Assembly: GCF_005503535.1 (NCBI RefSeq) | Contig: NZ_SCNN01000001.1 | Coordinates: forward strand, 62,001-126,000 | Direction of reading: 5' to 3' | Length of the DNA stretch: 64,000 bases | Source of the DNA: Mesorhizobium comanense | GTDB lineage: Bacteria; Pseudomonadota; Alphaproteobacteria; Rhizobiales; Rhizobiaceae | Part shown: piece by piece, positions 35,502 to 44,486 of the stretch | How positions within the stretch are numbered: position 1 is the stretch's first letter | Layout of the letters: every line of letters begins with the position of its first letter | Made by a program: the position numbers and the translations under genes | Notes under the pieces: model-generated | What the model saw: only the letters and a program-made list of their open reading frames with translations | What the model was told of the DNA's origin: nothing | Databases searched by the model: none

Positions 35502-38500
35502 TCACGCTCCTGTGAGTCGGGCAAGGGCGTCGTCCATCGCCCGCGCCGGCAGTTCGATCAGCCTTGGCGCTTCCGTAAACAGCAGCGCCGCCTTGATTTC
35601 CCGTCCGGGATAGAGCGGCTTGAGCAGGGCGCGGTAGAGCGCGAGCTGGAGCAGATAGGCCGGCGGAACCTCGGCGAGCGAGGCAGGGGCTGGCTTGTTG
35701 GTCTTGTAGTCGACGATCGAGATCGCATCCGCCGTCACCGCCAGCCGGTCGATCTTGCCGGAAATGGAGCGCCTTTTTCCCCGGACCTCCAGGCTGCCCA
35801 TGATCGCCACCTCGGCGCGGGAAGATGGCGCGAACAACTGGCCAAGGCGCGGATCGGCAAGGATGGCGATGACCGACGCCAGGGCCTTTTCCCGCTCTGC
35901 AGCAGGCCAAGCGGCACCCGTTCGACCGAGATAGCGCTCAGCCGTACGTTGGCGTTCGCCCTCGGCGATGGCGGGCAGCATCTGCAGCAGCTTGTGCAGC
36001 GCCAGCCCGCGCTGCACGGCAAAACCGGGCTCCGCGTCGGCGTCGAGCACCGGGGACGCCTTGTCGACCACCGCTTCCTTGCCCTCGTCGATCAGCGCCG
36101 AAGCGCCGGAGGGTGACAGTGGACGCGGCAGGTCTTCGAAAGGCGGCAAGGCCCGGAACAGGGTTGGCGGCAACGCGGCGAAAGCCTCGGTCTGCCGCGC
36201 CTTTTCACCGAGGGCCGGCGCGACCGGCGGCAGTTTGGTGACATGGAAGCGATGGACCGGCTCGCCGGTGGCGGGATGCGGACGCTGCTCGCTTTCAGGC
36301 GCGCTAGCCAGCGCCCGGCTGACGATCGAATGCCAGGTACCGGCACTCGGCGCCCGCTTGCCGTGATAACCACAGACAACAAGCCGGTCCTCGGCGCGGG
36401 TCATGCCGACATAGAGCAGCCGGCGGTACTCGTCGTCCGCGAGTTCCCTCGCACGTGCGGCTGCCGCTTTCGAGAAGCCGTTGGCGACGTCGCTGGCCGA
36501 ACGCCAGAGATAGCCCTTGCCGGTCCAATGCCGGCCCGACCCCTGGAAAGGCATCAGACGCGGCAGATGCTGGTCGCTGAACGGGGCCGAGCCGCCATCG
36601 ACCAGAAACACCACCGGCGCCTCCAGACCCTTGGCCGCGTGTACGGTCATGACGCGGACCTCGTCCCGGGTCTGGTCCATCTCGCGCTTGATCTCCGGGC
36701 CGGCATTCTCGAGCGTCGACAGGAAGGCTTCGAGCCCCGGCAGGCCGGTGCGTTCCTCGGCAAGGCAGAAGCTCAGGAACTCGTCGAGAATGTCGCCGGC
36801 TTCGGGACCGAGGCGCCCGATCATCCTGGCTCGCACTCCGTCGCGCGCCAGAAGGGTGGCATAGAACTCGAACACCGGCCTGAAGCCGGCTTCGCCGGTC
36901 CAGCTGTCGAGTTGCGCGACGATCGCCGCCAGTTGCTCGGTTTCCCCGGCTTGGTGGCGCAACGACGCGGCCAGCGACAGGCCCGGCGGCCTTTGCGCCG
37001 CGAGCGCGAAAAGCGCGTCTTCCGGCAGGTCGAAGATCGGGCTGCGCAGCACGGCGGCGAGCGACAGGTCGTCCTGCGGCTGGATCAGCAGCCGGCCGAG
37101 CGCGATCAGGTCCTTGATCGCGATGTGCCCCGGCAGGCTCAGCCGGTCGGCGCCGGCGACCGGGATGTCGCGGCGCTTCAGTGCCCGCGTCAGGGCGTGC
37201 ACGAAACTGTCGCGCTTGCGCACCAGAACCAGCACATCGCCTGGCCGCAGCTGCTTGCCGCGTCCCTCGATCATCTCGCCACTGCCGATCCAGCCGGCAA
37301 TCGTTGCCGCGACATTCTCGGCGACGCGCACAGCGGGCGCATGAGCATGGTCGATGGCGCGCGTCCAGTCGTCGGGTTCCTCGACGGCTTCCGCGCCGAT
37401 CGAGGGCCAGACTTCGACATAGCCCGGTGCATCGTTGCGGATCGCCTTGTGGCTCAGCGGGTCGGGGTCGTGGCTGATGCCGCGCCGCACGAGCGGATCG
37501 GCAAAGACCCGGTCGACAGCGGCCAGAACGTCATCGGTCGAGCGGAAGGACCAGGTCAGCTTGAGATCGGCGAAAGGTGCCTCGGCGTCGCGCACCCGTC
37601 CGGCGAAGAGCAATCGGCTGTCGGCGAAGGAATCCGGCGCCGCCCCCTGGAAGGAGTAGATAGACTGCTTCTCGTCGCCGACGGCGAAGACCGTGCGATG
37701 GACCCTGTCGCGCGCGCCGAAGCCGGCAAAGAACTCTTCCGCCAGCCGTTTCACCACCTCCCACTGGTCCGGGCTGGTGTCCTGCGCCTCGTCGAGCAGG
37801 ATGTGGTCGATGCCCTGGTCGAGCTTGTACTGCACCCACGGACCGGCGTCCGGCCGGGCCAGGAGATTAACCGTGCGGGTGATCAAATCGTTGAAGTCGA
37901 GGAAGCCGCGGCCGCGCTTCAGCACCTCATAGCGCGCGATCAGCCAGTCGGCGATGGTCAGCGCCGCAGCCGTGCCTTCCAGCATGCGCAACAGCGCCAG
38001 CCGGTCAACGGTTTCGATGATGGCCCTGGTGGCCGAGGCATAACGCCCCGCGAGATCCGGCAGCCGGTCGGTCAATGCCTTCTTGAATGCCTTCGCGGGG
38101 TCGTAAGCCTCACCATCGGTCTTGAGGAAGCCTCTGGCAAGCAGTTGCAGCCGGCGGATGGGGTCGCTCTCGACAAAGGCCTGACGCGCATAGGGCAGGA
38201 TGTTGTTCAGCACCGATCTGGCATCGGTGGCCTCGGCCGCCTGGGCAAAGCCGGCAAAATAGTCCGGCAGGAAGCCGGGCAACGGCCAGACGGAAGCCGC
38301 CAGACCCTCGGCGGTCTGGCCGCGAGGAAAGTGGAATTCATCGAACAAGGGCTGGAAGCCGTCACGTCCCACCGCGTCGAGGAAATCGCGAAGCCCGTCG
38401 CGCTTGCGCACGATCTCGCCGAGCAGGGCATCCAGCCCGGCTTCGCCGCCCCGTTCCAGCACCGCGGCGAAGGCATTGGCCAGATCGGCATTGCCGGCCG

Positions 38501-39014
38501 TCGTGCCCGAGATCATGTCACGGCGCGCGGCGGCGAAAAGCGCTGCCTCCATCTGGCCGTCAAGCATCTCGAAATGGGCGGGGATGTTGGCTTCCAGCGG
38601 AAACTGGTGGAGCACGGATTCGCAGAAGGCATGGATGGTCTGGATCTTGAGCCCGCCGGGCGTCTCCAGCGCTTCGGCGAACAGGCGCCGCGCCCGGCGC
38701 ACGGTCTCGCGATCGGGCCGGCGCCCTTCCAGCGTTTCTATCCGTGACGCAAGTTGAGCGTCATCCAGCACCGTCCAGTCCGACAGGGTGGAAAAGACCC
38801 GGTTCGACATGTTGGCTGCGGCGGCGCGCGTGTAGGTCAGGCACAGGATCTTCGATGGATCAGTGCCATTGAGCAGCAGCCTTATGACGCGCTGGGCCAG
38901 CACATGGGTTTTGCCGGAACCGGCATTGGCCGACACCCAGGCGGAATTCTGGGGATCGGCGGCCCGGGCCTGGCTCGAGGCGGTATCGCTTGGGATCGGA
39001 TAGGCTTTTTTCAC
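35502..39014 (-). CDS. addA: Double-strand break repair helicase AddA
   Basis: UvrD-type helicase-nuclease subunit of AddAB, 1170 residues from the GTG at 39014. It resects DNA ends for RecA. Walker [21 protein letters not shown] is near 30; helicase motifs include [22 protein letters not shown] (motif II, near 405), [14 protein letters not shown] (motif III) and [20 protein letters not shown] (motif V, near 790). The C-terminal RecB-type nuclease carries VDYKTNKP. The GTG start gives a GTGA overlap with the addB stop. Confidence 0.95.
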   Translation of the reverse strand: MKKAYPIPSDTASSQARAADPQNSAWVSANAGSGKTHVLAQRVIRLLLNGTDPSKILCLTYTRAAAANMSNRVFSTLSDWTVLDDAQLASRIETLEGRRPDRETVRRARRLFAEALETPGGLKIQTIHAFCESVLHQFPLEANIPAHFEMLDGQMEAALFAAARRDMISGTTAGNADLANAFAAVLERGGEAGLDALLGEIVRKRDGLRDFLDAVGRDGFQPLFDEFHFPRGQTAEGLAASVWPLPGFLPDYFAGFAQAAEATDARSVLNNILPYARQAFVESDPIRRLQLLARGFLKTDGEAYDPAKAFKKALTDRLPDLAGRYASATRAIIETVDRLALLRMLEGTAAALTIADWLIARYEVLKRGRGFLDFNDLITRTVNLLARPDAGPWVQYKLDQGIDHILLDEAQDTSPDQWEVVKRLAEEFFAGFGARDRVHRTVFAVGDEKQSIYSFQGAAPDSFADSRLLFAGRVRDAEAPFADLKLTWSFRSTDDVLAAVDRVFADPLVRRGISHDPDPLSHKAIRNDAPGYVEVWPSIGAEAVEEPDDWTRAIDHAHAPAVRVAENVAATIAGWIGSGEMIEGRGKQLRPGDVLVLVRKRDSFVHALTRALKRRDIPVAGADRLSLPGHIAIKDLIALGRLLIQPQDDLSLAAVLRSPIFDLPEDALFALAAQRPPGLSLAASLRHQAGETEQLAAIVAQLDSWTGEAGFRPVFEFYATLLARDGVRARMIGRLGPEAGDILDEFLSFCLAEERTGLPGLEAFLSTLENAGPEIKREMDQTRDEVRVMTVHAAKGLEAPVVFLVDGGSAPFSDQHLPRLMPFQGSGRHWTGKGYLWRSASDVANGFSKAAAARARELADDEYRRLLYVGMTRAEDRLVVCGYHGKRAPSAGTWHSIVSRALASAPESEQRPHPATGEPVHRFHVTKLPPVAPALGEKARQTEAFAALPPTLFRALPPFEDLPRPLSPSGASALIDEGKEAVVDKASPVLDADAEPGFAVQRGLALHKLLQMLPAIAEGERQRTAERYLGRTGAAWPAAEREKALASVIAILADPRLGQLFAPSSRAEVAIMGSLEVRGKRRSISGKIDRLAVTADAISIVDYKTNKPAPASLAEVPPAYLLQLALYRALLKPLYPGREIKAALLFTEAPRLIELPARAMDDALARLTGA

Positions 39015-42000
39015 GCCTCCCCTCCCTCGTCGCCGGCATCGCCGCCGGCCGACCATTCGAGCACGCGGGCGAGATGGTCGTAGTCGCCATCGGTCTCGCC
39101 TTCGCGGAACGGCAGCGCGCGCGACAGATAGCCCGATGTCGGGTCGGCATAATGGATCAGCAGCTTTTCCAGCCGCGCCCAGGCCTCTTCGGCCAGATCG
39201 GCGGCGGTTCGCGGCTGACGGTTGTGCTCGAGGATGGATTCTTCGAACACCTCGCCATTCGGCTTCAGCCGCACGAACGCCAGCTGCGATGGCTCGCGCG
39301 CGCCCAGATCCTTGAAGGCGCCGCGCCTCAGCAGCGTCCCTTCCAGCGCCAGTTGCGGCGCCAGCAGCGTGTGCGCCTGCGCCTTGGACGGCGAGGAACC
39401 GGTCTTGTAGTCGAGAATGTCGGCCATGCCGCCTGCCAGCAGATCGACGCGGTCGGCATAACCCGAGAGCGTGACGCCGGACTGACCGACAGGGGTTTTG
39501 CCGGCGCGCGCCTCGGCATGGCGCCGTACCACAGCGTCGGCGCGCGTGCGCTCCCATTCGATGATGTTGGCCGCCAGCTTTTCGAAGCGCGGCCACCATA
39601 CCGCCTCGACATCGGGCGGCAGGGCGGCTTCGGCGAAGCAGGCACGGCCGGCCGCGATAAGCCCCGCGAGCGCGTCCGGCGCGCGCGGGTCGGCCACCTC
39701 GGACGAGAACAGATGCAGGATCGCATGGAACAGCGTGCCGCGTTCGGCAGCGCCGGGATCACGGATGAGCGGATCGAGCGGCATCAGGCCGAGAATCCGC
39801 CGCGCGTAGACCGCGTAGGGATCGCGGCGCAGCGTTTCGATCTCGGTGACCGAGAAATGTGTCGGCCGCACCGGAACCGGCGGCTTCGGCTGCGGTCGCG
39901 GCGCGAAATCCCGCTTCGGCCCGGTGTCGAGCGCGCGCGCCCAGGCGAGCAGCTGATCGCCGCGCCGGCGCAACGCCGCCGCCTCGTCGCCGCCGACGAA
40001 GGTGAGCAGGCGCTGCAGCCAGCGTGACGGGACGGCCGGCGCGTCGCCGGCGCGCGCCGAGCGCGTCAGAACCACTTTTCGCGCGCCCATCGCCATCTGG
40101 AAATCATGCGCGGCAAGGCCGATGCGCCGCTCCGGCGGTTCGAGATCGATGCCGGTCTTCATCAGCCGCGACATGAAGCGGTCGCTCTCCGGCTTGCGCG
40201 GCCAGACGCCCTCGTTCAGCCCGCCGATGATCAGCGTGTCGACGTCTTGAAGCCGCGCTTCCAGCGCCCCCCATATGGCGATGTTCCGATCGGTGCCCTG
40301 CGCCGGTTTGACGGTTTCGGGCGCGATCAGCGCGTCCATGACATCGGGCCACTCGGCCGGGGCGAATGACAGCGGTGCGGAAGCGGCGACCAGCCCGCGC
40401 AGCAATTCGGCGAGTTTCTCGCCGGCATCCCCGGCATAGAGCTCTACAAGACCACCATCGGCGGCGCGGCCGAGAGTCTCCAGCACCATGACGCTGGCCT
40501 TGACCAGCGCGGCAAGGTCGGCATCGGCCTGGCCGCGAAAGGCCGCAAGCGGCGCCAGCGCCGTGGTCAGCCTCGCGAGCAGGGTTCGGGCGTCTTCGAT
40601 GGAGCTTACGGTAAGCCGGGAAAACCAGAAGGGCGGCCGGCTGTCCCCGCCGAGACCGGTGAGCCGGGCTTCGAACAGATCCGACAGCGAGGCGATATCG
40701 GGGCGGCCGGTGCCGCCGCGCAGCGCCACCAGTTCGACCAGCTCCGCCGCATGGCGAATGCTTGCCCGTTCCAGCCCCAGGCCAAGCAGCGGATGCTTGA
40801 GCAGCGACAGCAGGCCAACCGGATCGCCCGGGCGAAACACGGCCTCGAGCGTCAGCCTGAGCAGGCTGGCGGCTGGCGTGTTGGCGAGCGGCGTGCCGCC
40901 GGAATCGTCGGCAGCGACGCCGAACCGTCTGAGCTCGACGCAAACGCGTCGCGCCAGCGCACGGTCGCCGGTAACGAGAGCCGCCCTCTCGCCGGGCTCC
41001 TCCACCGCCTGCTTGAGGGCGACGGCAATCGCGATGGCTTCGTCGCGTTCGCTGGCCGCTTCCAGCAAAGTCACATCGGCGAGGGCGTGGGCGGTGTCCT
41101 GTGCTGAAAAGCCCGCACGGGTCTCGGCCCAGAGTTCGGTGGTCTCGGCCGGCCGCAGCGCCTCGCCGACAAGGGCGGCGCGAAGTTCAAGGGCTGGCCC
41201 GGGCACGCCGATCTCCTCGACGTCGCCGCGCAGCACCCCGATCTTGCCGATCAGCCTTGCCAGGCCATATTGCGGATGGCCAAGCACGGCCGGACGCGCG
41301 CCGGGTGCGACCAGCGCCTGGAAAGAAGCCTCGTCCAGCGTCTGGTCGAGACCGGGCAGCACGATGGCGCCGCCGGGCAGGCGGGCGATCGCGGTGAGCA
41401 GTTCGGCGGTGGCTGGTATCGAGCCGGTCGAGCCCGCGGCGATGACCGGCCCGGCGGGCGGATTGCGCAGCAGCCGCGCCGCCTCGGCCCGGATCAGCGC
41501 GCTGCGATGCGCGGCCGGGTTGGAACGATCGCTCTCGCTCAGGAATTTCGGCCAGGCCTCGGTGACGATGCCGAGGAATTCCAGCGTCACCTGCCACCAG
41601 CCGGCGAGGTTGCCGGTGACCAGGCCTGCGAGCTTGGCCCAGTCGGTGCCTTCCGTCTCGATCTCGTCCATCAACGCCGCCAGATCGCGCGCCAGCCAGA
41701 TCGCGTCGGCGGTCGAGGCGGGGATGACGATCTCTTCGGCGAAGAGAGCCGCGACATGCGAAGGCAGCCGGCGTTTCCAGGCCCGTACCAGGGGCGTCAG
41801 CAGGAGCAGGCGCTCGGTGGCCGCGATCGGGGGCGCGAGGTCGATCGCGGCCGATGGCTCGGCCTCGAACAGCGCTTCGTCCTCGTCGAACTCGCCGAGC
41901 GGACGGATCACCGGCAAGATCGCCGAACCGCCGCCTCCGCGTGCTCGCAAACTGTCTACGAAGACACCGCGTAAGGCGCGTGCAGCGCGTCGCGTCGGCA

Positions 42001-42145
42001 CGTAGATGGTGACGTCGGCCAGGGCGAGGGGATCGCCGTCGAAACGGAATCCCGGCACCAGGCGGCCGGCAAGCAGCGCCTCGGCCAGCGTCGGCAGAAA
42101 CGGCGCTCCGGGGGGAATAGAGAAAACGCGGCTCGGGCCGCTCAT
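39011..42145 (-). CDS. addB: Double-strand break repair protein AddB
   Basis: 1044-residue partner of AddA, with an inactivated helicase-like front and a C-terminal nuclease. The N-terminus FSIPPGAPFLPTLAEALLAGRL is the alphaproteobacterial AddB start. The RecB-family nuclease signature DILDYKTGSSPSK is near residue 910. The classical Walker A is not evident, as usual in the alphaproteobacterial form. It is coupled to addA by GTGA and follows the murU gene after a repeat. Confidence 0.95.
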   Translation of the reverse strand: MSGPSRVFSIPPGAPFLPTLAEALLAGRLVPGFRFDGDPLALADVTIYVPTRRAARALRGVFVDSLRARGGGGSAILPVIRPLGEFDEDEALFEAEPSAAIDLAPPIAATERLLLLTPLVRAWKRRLPSHVAALFAEEIVIPASTADAIWLARDLAALMDEIETEGTDWAKLAGLVTGNLAGWWQVTLEFLGIVTEAWPKFLSESDRSNPAAHRSALIRAEAARLLRNPPAGPVIAAGSTGSIPATAELLTAIARLPGGAIVLPGLDQTLDEASFQALVAPGARPAVLGHPQYGLARLIGKIGVLRGDVEEIGVPGPALELRAALVGEALRPAETTELWAETRAGFSAQDTAHALADVTLLEAASERDEAIAIAVALKQAVEEPGERAALVTGDRALARRVCVELRRFGVAADDSGGTPLANTPAASLLRLTLEAVFRPGDPVGLLSLLKHPLLGLGLERASIRHAAELVELVALRGGTGRPDIASLSDLFEARLTGLGGDSRPPFWFSRLTVSSIEDARTLLARLTTALAPLAAFRGQADADLAALVKASVMVLETLGRAADGGLVELYAGDAGEKLAELLRGLVAASAPLSFAPAEWPDVMDALIAPETVKPAQGTDRNIAIWGALEARLQDVDTLIIGGLNEGVWPRKPESDRFMSRLMKTGIDLEPPERRIGLAAHDFQMAMGARKVVLTRSARAGDAPAVPSRWLQRLLTFVGGDEAAALRRRGDQLLAWARALDTGPKRDFAPRPQPKPPVPVRPTHFSVTEIETLRRDPYAVYARRILGLMPLDPLIRDPGAAERGTLFHAILHLFSSEVADPRAPDALAGLIAAGRACFAEAALPPDVEAVWWPRFEKLAANIIEWERTRADAVVRRHAEARAGKTPVGQSGVTLSGYADRVDLLAGGMADILDYKTGSSPSKAQAHTLLAPQLALEGTLLRRGAFKDLGAREPSQLAFVRLKPNGEVFEESILEHNRQPRTAADLAEEAWARLEKLLIHYADPTSGYLSRALPFREGETDGDYDHLARVLEWSAGGDAGDEGGEA

Positions 42146-42153
42146 TGCATATT

Positions 42154-42254
42154 AGATCGCCGTGCGCCCGTTTGGGCGCACAAAGGACGATCTAACTCTT
42201 TGAATTTACGCATCGTGCTTTCCGAAAATCGATTCCGATTTTCGGGCCGATGCG
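42154..42254 (-). repeat. Composite palindromic element that encodes the C-terminus of MurU
   Basis: Two dyads lie side by side. The first runs 42154-42192 (AGATCG...GTGCGCCC, GTTT, GGGCGCAC...CGATCT). The second runs 42210-42254, with CCGAAAATCG facing CGATTTTCGG inside GCATCG...CGATGC. Rhizobial genomes carry similar CGAAAATCGATTCCGATTTTCG elements between genes. Here the second dyad is coding: it gives the last residues ASARKSESIFGKHDA of MurU, and the stop codon is also within the element region. Confidence 0.75.
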
Positions 42255-42973
42255 GTTGCTAGCGCGCCGGCGACGGCTTCTTCCGCCTGCGGAATGGCAT
42301 CGGGCGTGCCGACGGTGATCCAGTGGCCGTGCATCGGCATGCCGAACAGGCGGCCCGCGGCTATTGCCGTGTCGAAATAGGCGTTGAGCGAATGGGGTTC
42401 GGCCGATGCGCCTTCAAACAGCCGCGGGTGGATGATCGCCGCGCCGGCATAGATCAGGCCCGCCGGATCGCCTTTTGAGCGCCGCAAGGCGCCGTCCGGC
42501 GCTACGAGGAAGTCGGTGGAGCCGCAATGTCCTGTTGCCTGTTGGAGATCCGCCAGCATCAGCAGAATATCCATTTTCGCGGCGTCCCACGCAAGGGCGA
42601 GCCGCCCGAGATTGAGCGGGCCTTGGTCGATCCAGAAGGTGTCTGCGTTGAGGATGTAGAACGGCTTCGGACCCAATTCCGGTAGCGCCTTGACGATGCC
42701 TCCGGCGGAATCGAGCAGCCGGTCGCTCTCGTCGGAAATGATGATGCGGGGCTCGTGGCGCGCTGCGACATGGTCGACGATCTGTTGGGGAAGATAGTGC
42801 ACGTTGACCACCGCCTTGGCGACGCCGGCTGCGGCGAGGCTGTCCAGCCCCCAATCCAGCAAAGTCTTGCCGGCGATCCTGACCAGCGGTTTGGGAATCG
42901 TGTTTGTAATCGGCCGCATGCGCTTGCCAAGTCCGGCGGCGAGCACGATGGCAGTGTCCGGTCTTGCTGTCAC
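42206..42973 (-). CDS. murU: MurNAc-1-phosphate uridylyltransferase-like nucleotidyltransferase (MurU)
   Basis: 255-residue sugar-1-phosphate nucleotidyltransferase. The NTP-binding signature is AIVLAAGLGKRMRPITNTIPKPL at the N-terminus (key residues Gly-Lys-Arg-Met-Arg and the following Lys-Pro), and FYILNADTFWID (near 105) holds the metal-binding Asp. In peptidoglycan recycling MurU makes UDP-MurNAc from MurNAc-1-P supplied by AmgK, and an AmgK-like domain is encoded immediately upstream with a 4-base overlap, which supports this over a GDP-mannose role. The last 15 residues come from an intergenic-type repeat. Confidence 0.82.
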   Translation of the reverse strand: MTARPDTAIVLAAGLGKRMRPITNTIPKPLVRIAGKTLLDWGLDSLAAAGVAKAVVNVHYLPQQIVDHVAARHEPRIIISDESDRLLDSAGGIVKALPELGPKPFYILNADTFWIDQGPLNLGRLALAWDAAKMDILLMLADLQQATGHCGSTDFLVAPDGALRRSKGDPAGLIYAGAAIIHPRLFEGASAEPHSLNAYFDTAIAAGRLFGMPMHGHWITVGTPDAIPQAEEAVAGALATASARKSESIFGKHDA

Positions 42974-44478
42974 AGCGTTCGTTCCTCAAGCAAGCCGTGC
43001 GTATTGTAGAAATCCCGCAGGCTGGCAAGCGCCGGATGGGACAGCGCCCGACGCAGATAGTCACGGATGCGCGGCAGGTGCTTCAAATAATAAGGTTTGC
43101 CGTCGCGCTTTTCGAGGCGCACGAAAATGCCGAGGATCTTGGAATTACGCTGTGCGGCCATGATTGCGTAGGCTTCCCGGAAGCTTGCTTCATCGAAAGC
43201 CCCCGCTTTTTGACGCGCCGCGATATAGGCATCGAGCGTCTGCTTTTCGATCTCAGGCGCCATGGTGACGCGGGCATCCATGGCCAGCGAGGCGACGTCA
43301 TAGGCCGAAGGCCCGATCAGCGCGTCCTGGAAATCCACGATGCCCAGCCGGTCATGGCCGGCGCGGTCGCCGCGCCAGATGATGTTGGGCGAATGGAAGT
43401 CGCGCAACATCAGCGTGTATTCGCTGCCTTTCAGCCGGTCGAAAAGCGCGTTCCACTCCCTGGCATAGCCGGTGCGCAAGGCATCGCTTGGCGGTTGACC
43501 TGATATTGCCGGCACATACCAGTCGACCAGCAGATCGGCTTCGATCATCATCGCATCGCGGTCGAAGGGCGGCACCTCGTGGCTGCCCGGTCCGGCTTGC
43601 AGGCGCTGCGGCCAGGTTTTGCCATGCATCATGGCCAGCAGCTCGGCCGCCGCCGCGTAGCGCTCGGCTAGCGGCTCGCCATCCTTGCCGAGAAACCCCT
43701 CCGAGCCCAGATGTTCGAGCAGCAAAAACCCCTGGTCCTGGTCCTCGGCATCAATTTCGGGAACGCTGACGCCTCCGGCCTTCAACGCGCGGTCGATGGC
43801 GACGAAGGCGGACACCGACTGCGCCGTATGGGCAATCACCGCATAGGGCTTGCCGTCGCGCACGGCCGGGCCGAGCACCAGCCGCGGCGAGTTCATCAGC
43901 ACTCTTGCCGCGTGGCCGGGAAGCGAGACGATCTCGTAGGAGCGCGCGGAGGCATCACCGATAAAATGGCGGCGGCTGGCCTCGCCCCAACCCGCGCTTT
44001 CGAGAAAATCGCGCATGGCGAGCGAGCGCGCCATACGGTCGAAGGAGGCACCTTGCCCCGAAAGCCGCGCCAGACGGCCTTCTCCGTGCTGGACAAGCTC
44101 GATCAGCACCGACGTTTTCGGCAGTTCGCCTTCGGCCCGCTCCGGCCATTCCACCAGGGCGGCGCCCTGCGCCAGCGCTTCCTCGAAACCGAGCTCGTCG
44201 AGTTCGCGCGCCGAGGACAGGCGGTAGAGGTCGAAATGATGGACGGGAATGCGCGTTTCGTAGCTCTGCACCAGGGTGAAGGTCGGGCTCGGCACGTCGA
44301 GGCCTGCGTCTTCGGCCAGCGTCCGGATCAGAGCGCGTGCGAGCGTCGATTTGCCGGCGCCCAGATCGCCCTTGAGCGCCAGCACGTCGCCGGCGCGCAG
44401 CGCCAGCGCCAGATCCTCGCCCAGCCGTGCTGTCTGTGTCTCGTCGGCGAGCACACGCTCGAGCAGCAATCCCGTCAT
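42970..44478 (-). CDS. tsaE: Fusion of TsaE (tRNA t6A ATPase) and AmgK-like sugar kinase
   Basis: 502 residues with two domains. Residues 1-150 are TsaE, the ATPase for threonylcarbamoyl-adenosine in tRNA: Walker A LKGDLGAGKSTLARALI, SPTFTLVQSYE and VHHFDLYRL. Residues about 160-500 are an aminoglycoside-phosphotransferase fold like AmgK, the anomeric MurNAc/GlcNAc kinase: catalytic loop LRDFHSPNIIWRGD (near 385) and metal site GIVDFQDALIGP. The fusion links tRNA modification and cell-wall recycling on one polypeptide. The stop overlaps the murU start; divL ends 8 bases upstream. Confidence 0.9.
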   Translation of the reverse strand: MTGLLLERVLADETQTARLGEDLALALRAGDVLALKGDLGAGKSTLARALIRTLAEDAGLDVPSPTFTLVQSYETRIPVHHFDLYRLSSARELDELGFEEALAQGAALVEWPERAEGELPKTSVLIELVQHGEGRLARLSGQGASFDRMARSLAMRDFLESAGWGEASRRHFIGDASARSYEIVSLPGHAARVLMNSPRLVLGPAVRDGKPYAVIAHTAQSVSAFVAIDRALKAGGVSVPEIDAEDQDQGFLLLEHLGSEGFLGKDGEPLAERYAAAAELLAMMHGKTWPQRLQAGPGSHEVPPFDRDAMMIEADLLVDWYVPAISGQPPSDALRTGYAREWNALFDRLKGSEYTLMLRDFHSPNIIWRGDRAGHDRLGIVDFQDALIGPSAYDVASLAMDARVTMAPEIEKQTLDAYIAARQKAGAFDEASFREAYAIMAAQRNSKILGIFVRLEKRDGKPYYLKHLPRIRDYLRRALSHPALASLRDFYNTHGLLEERTL

Positions 44479-44486
44479 CGAGCGCG

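Noticed and set aside
36243..38747. 834-codon open frame antisense to addA
   Set aside because: Composition and lack of motifs show it to be a shadow of addA.
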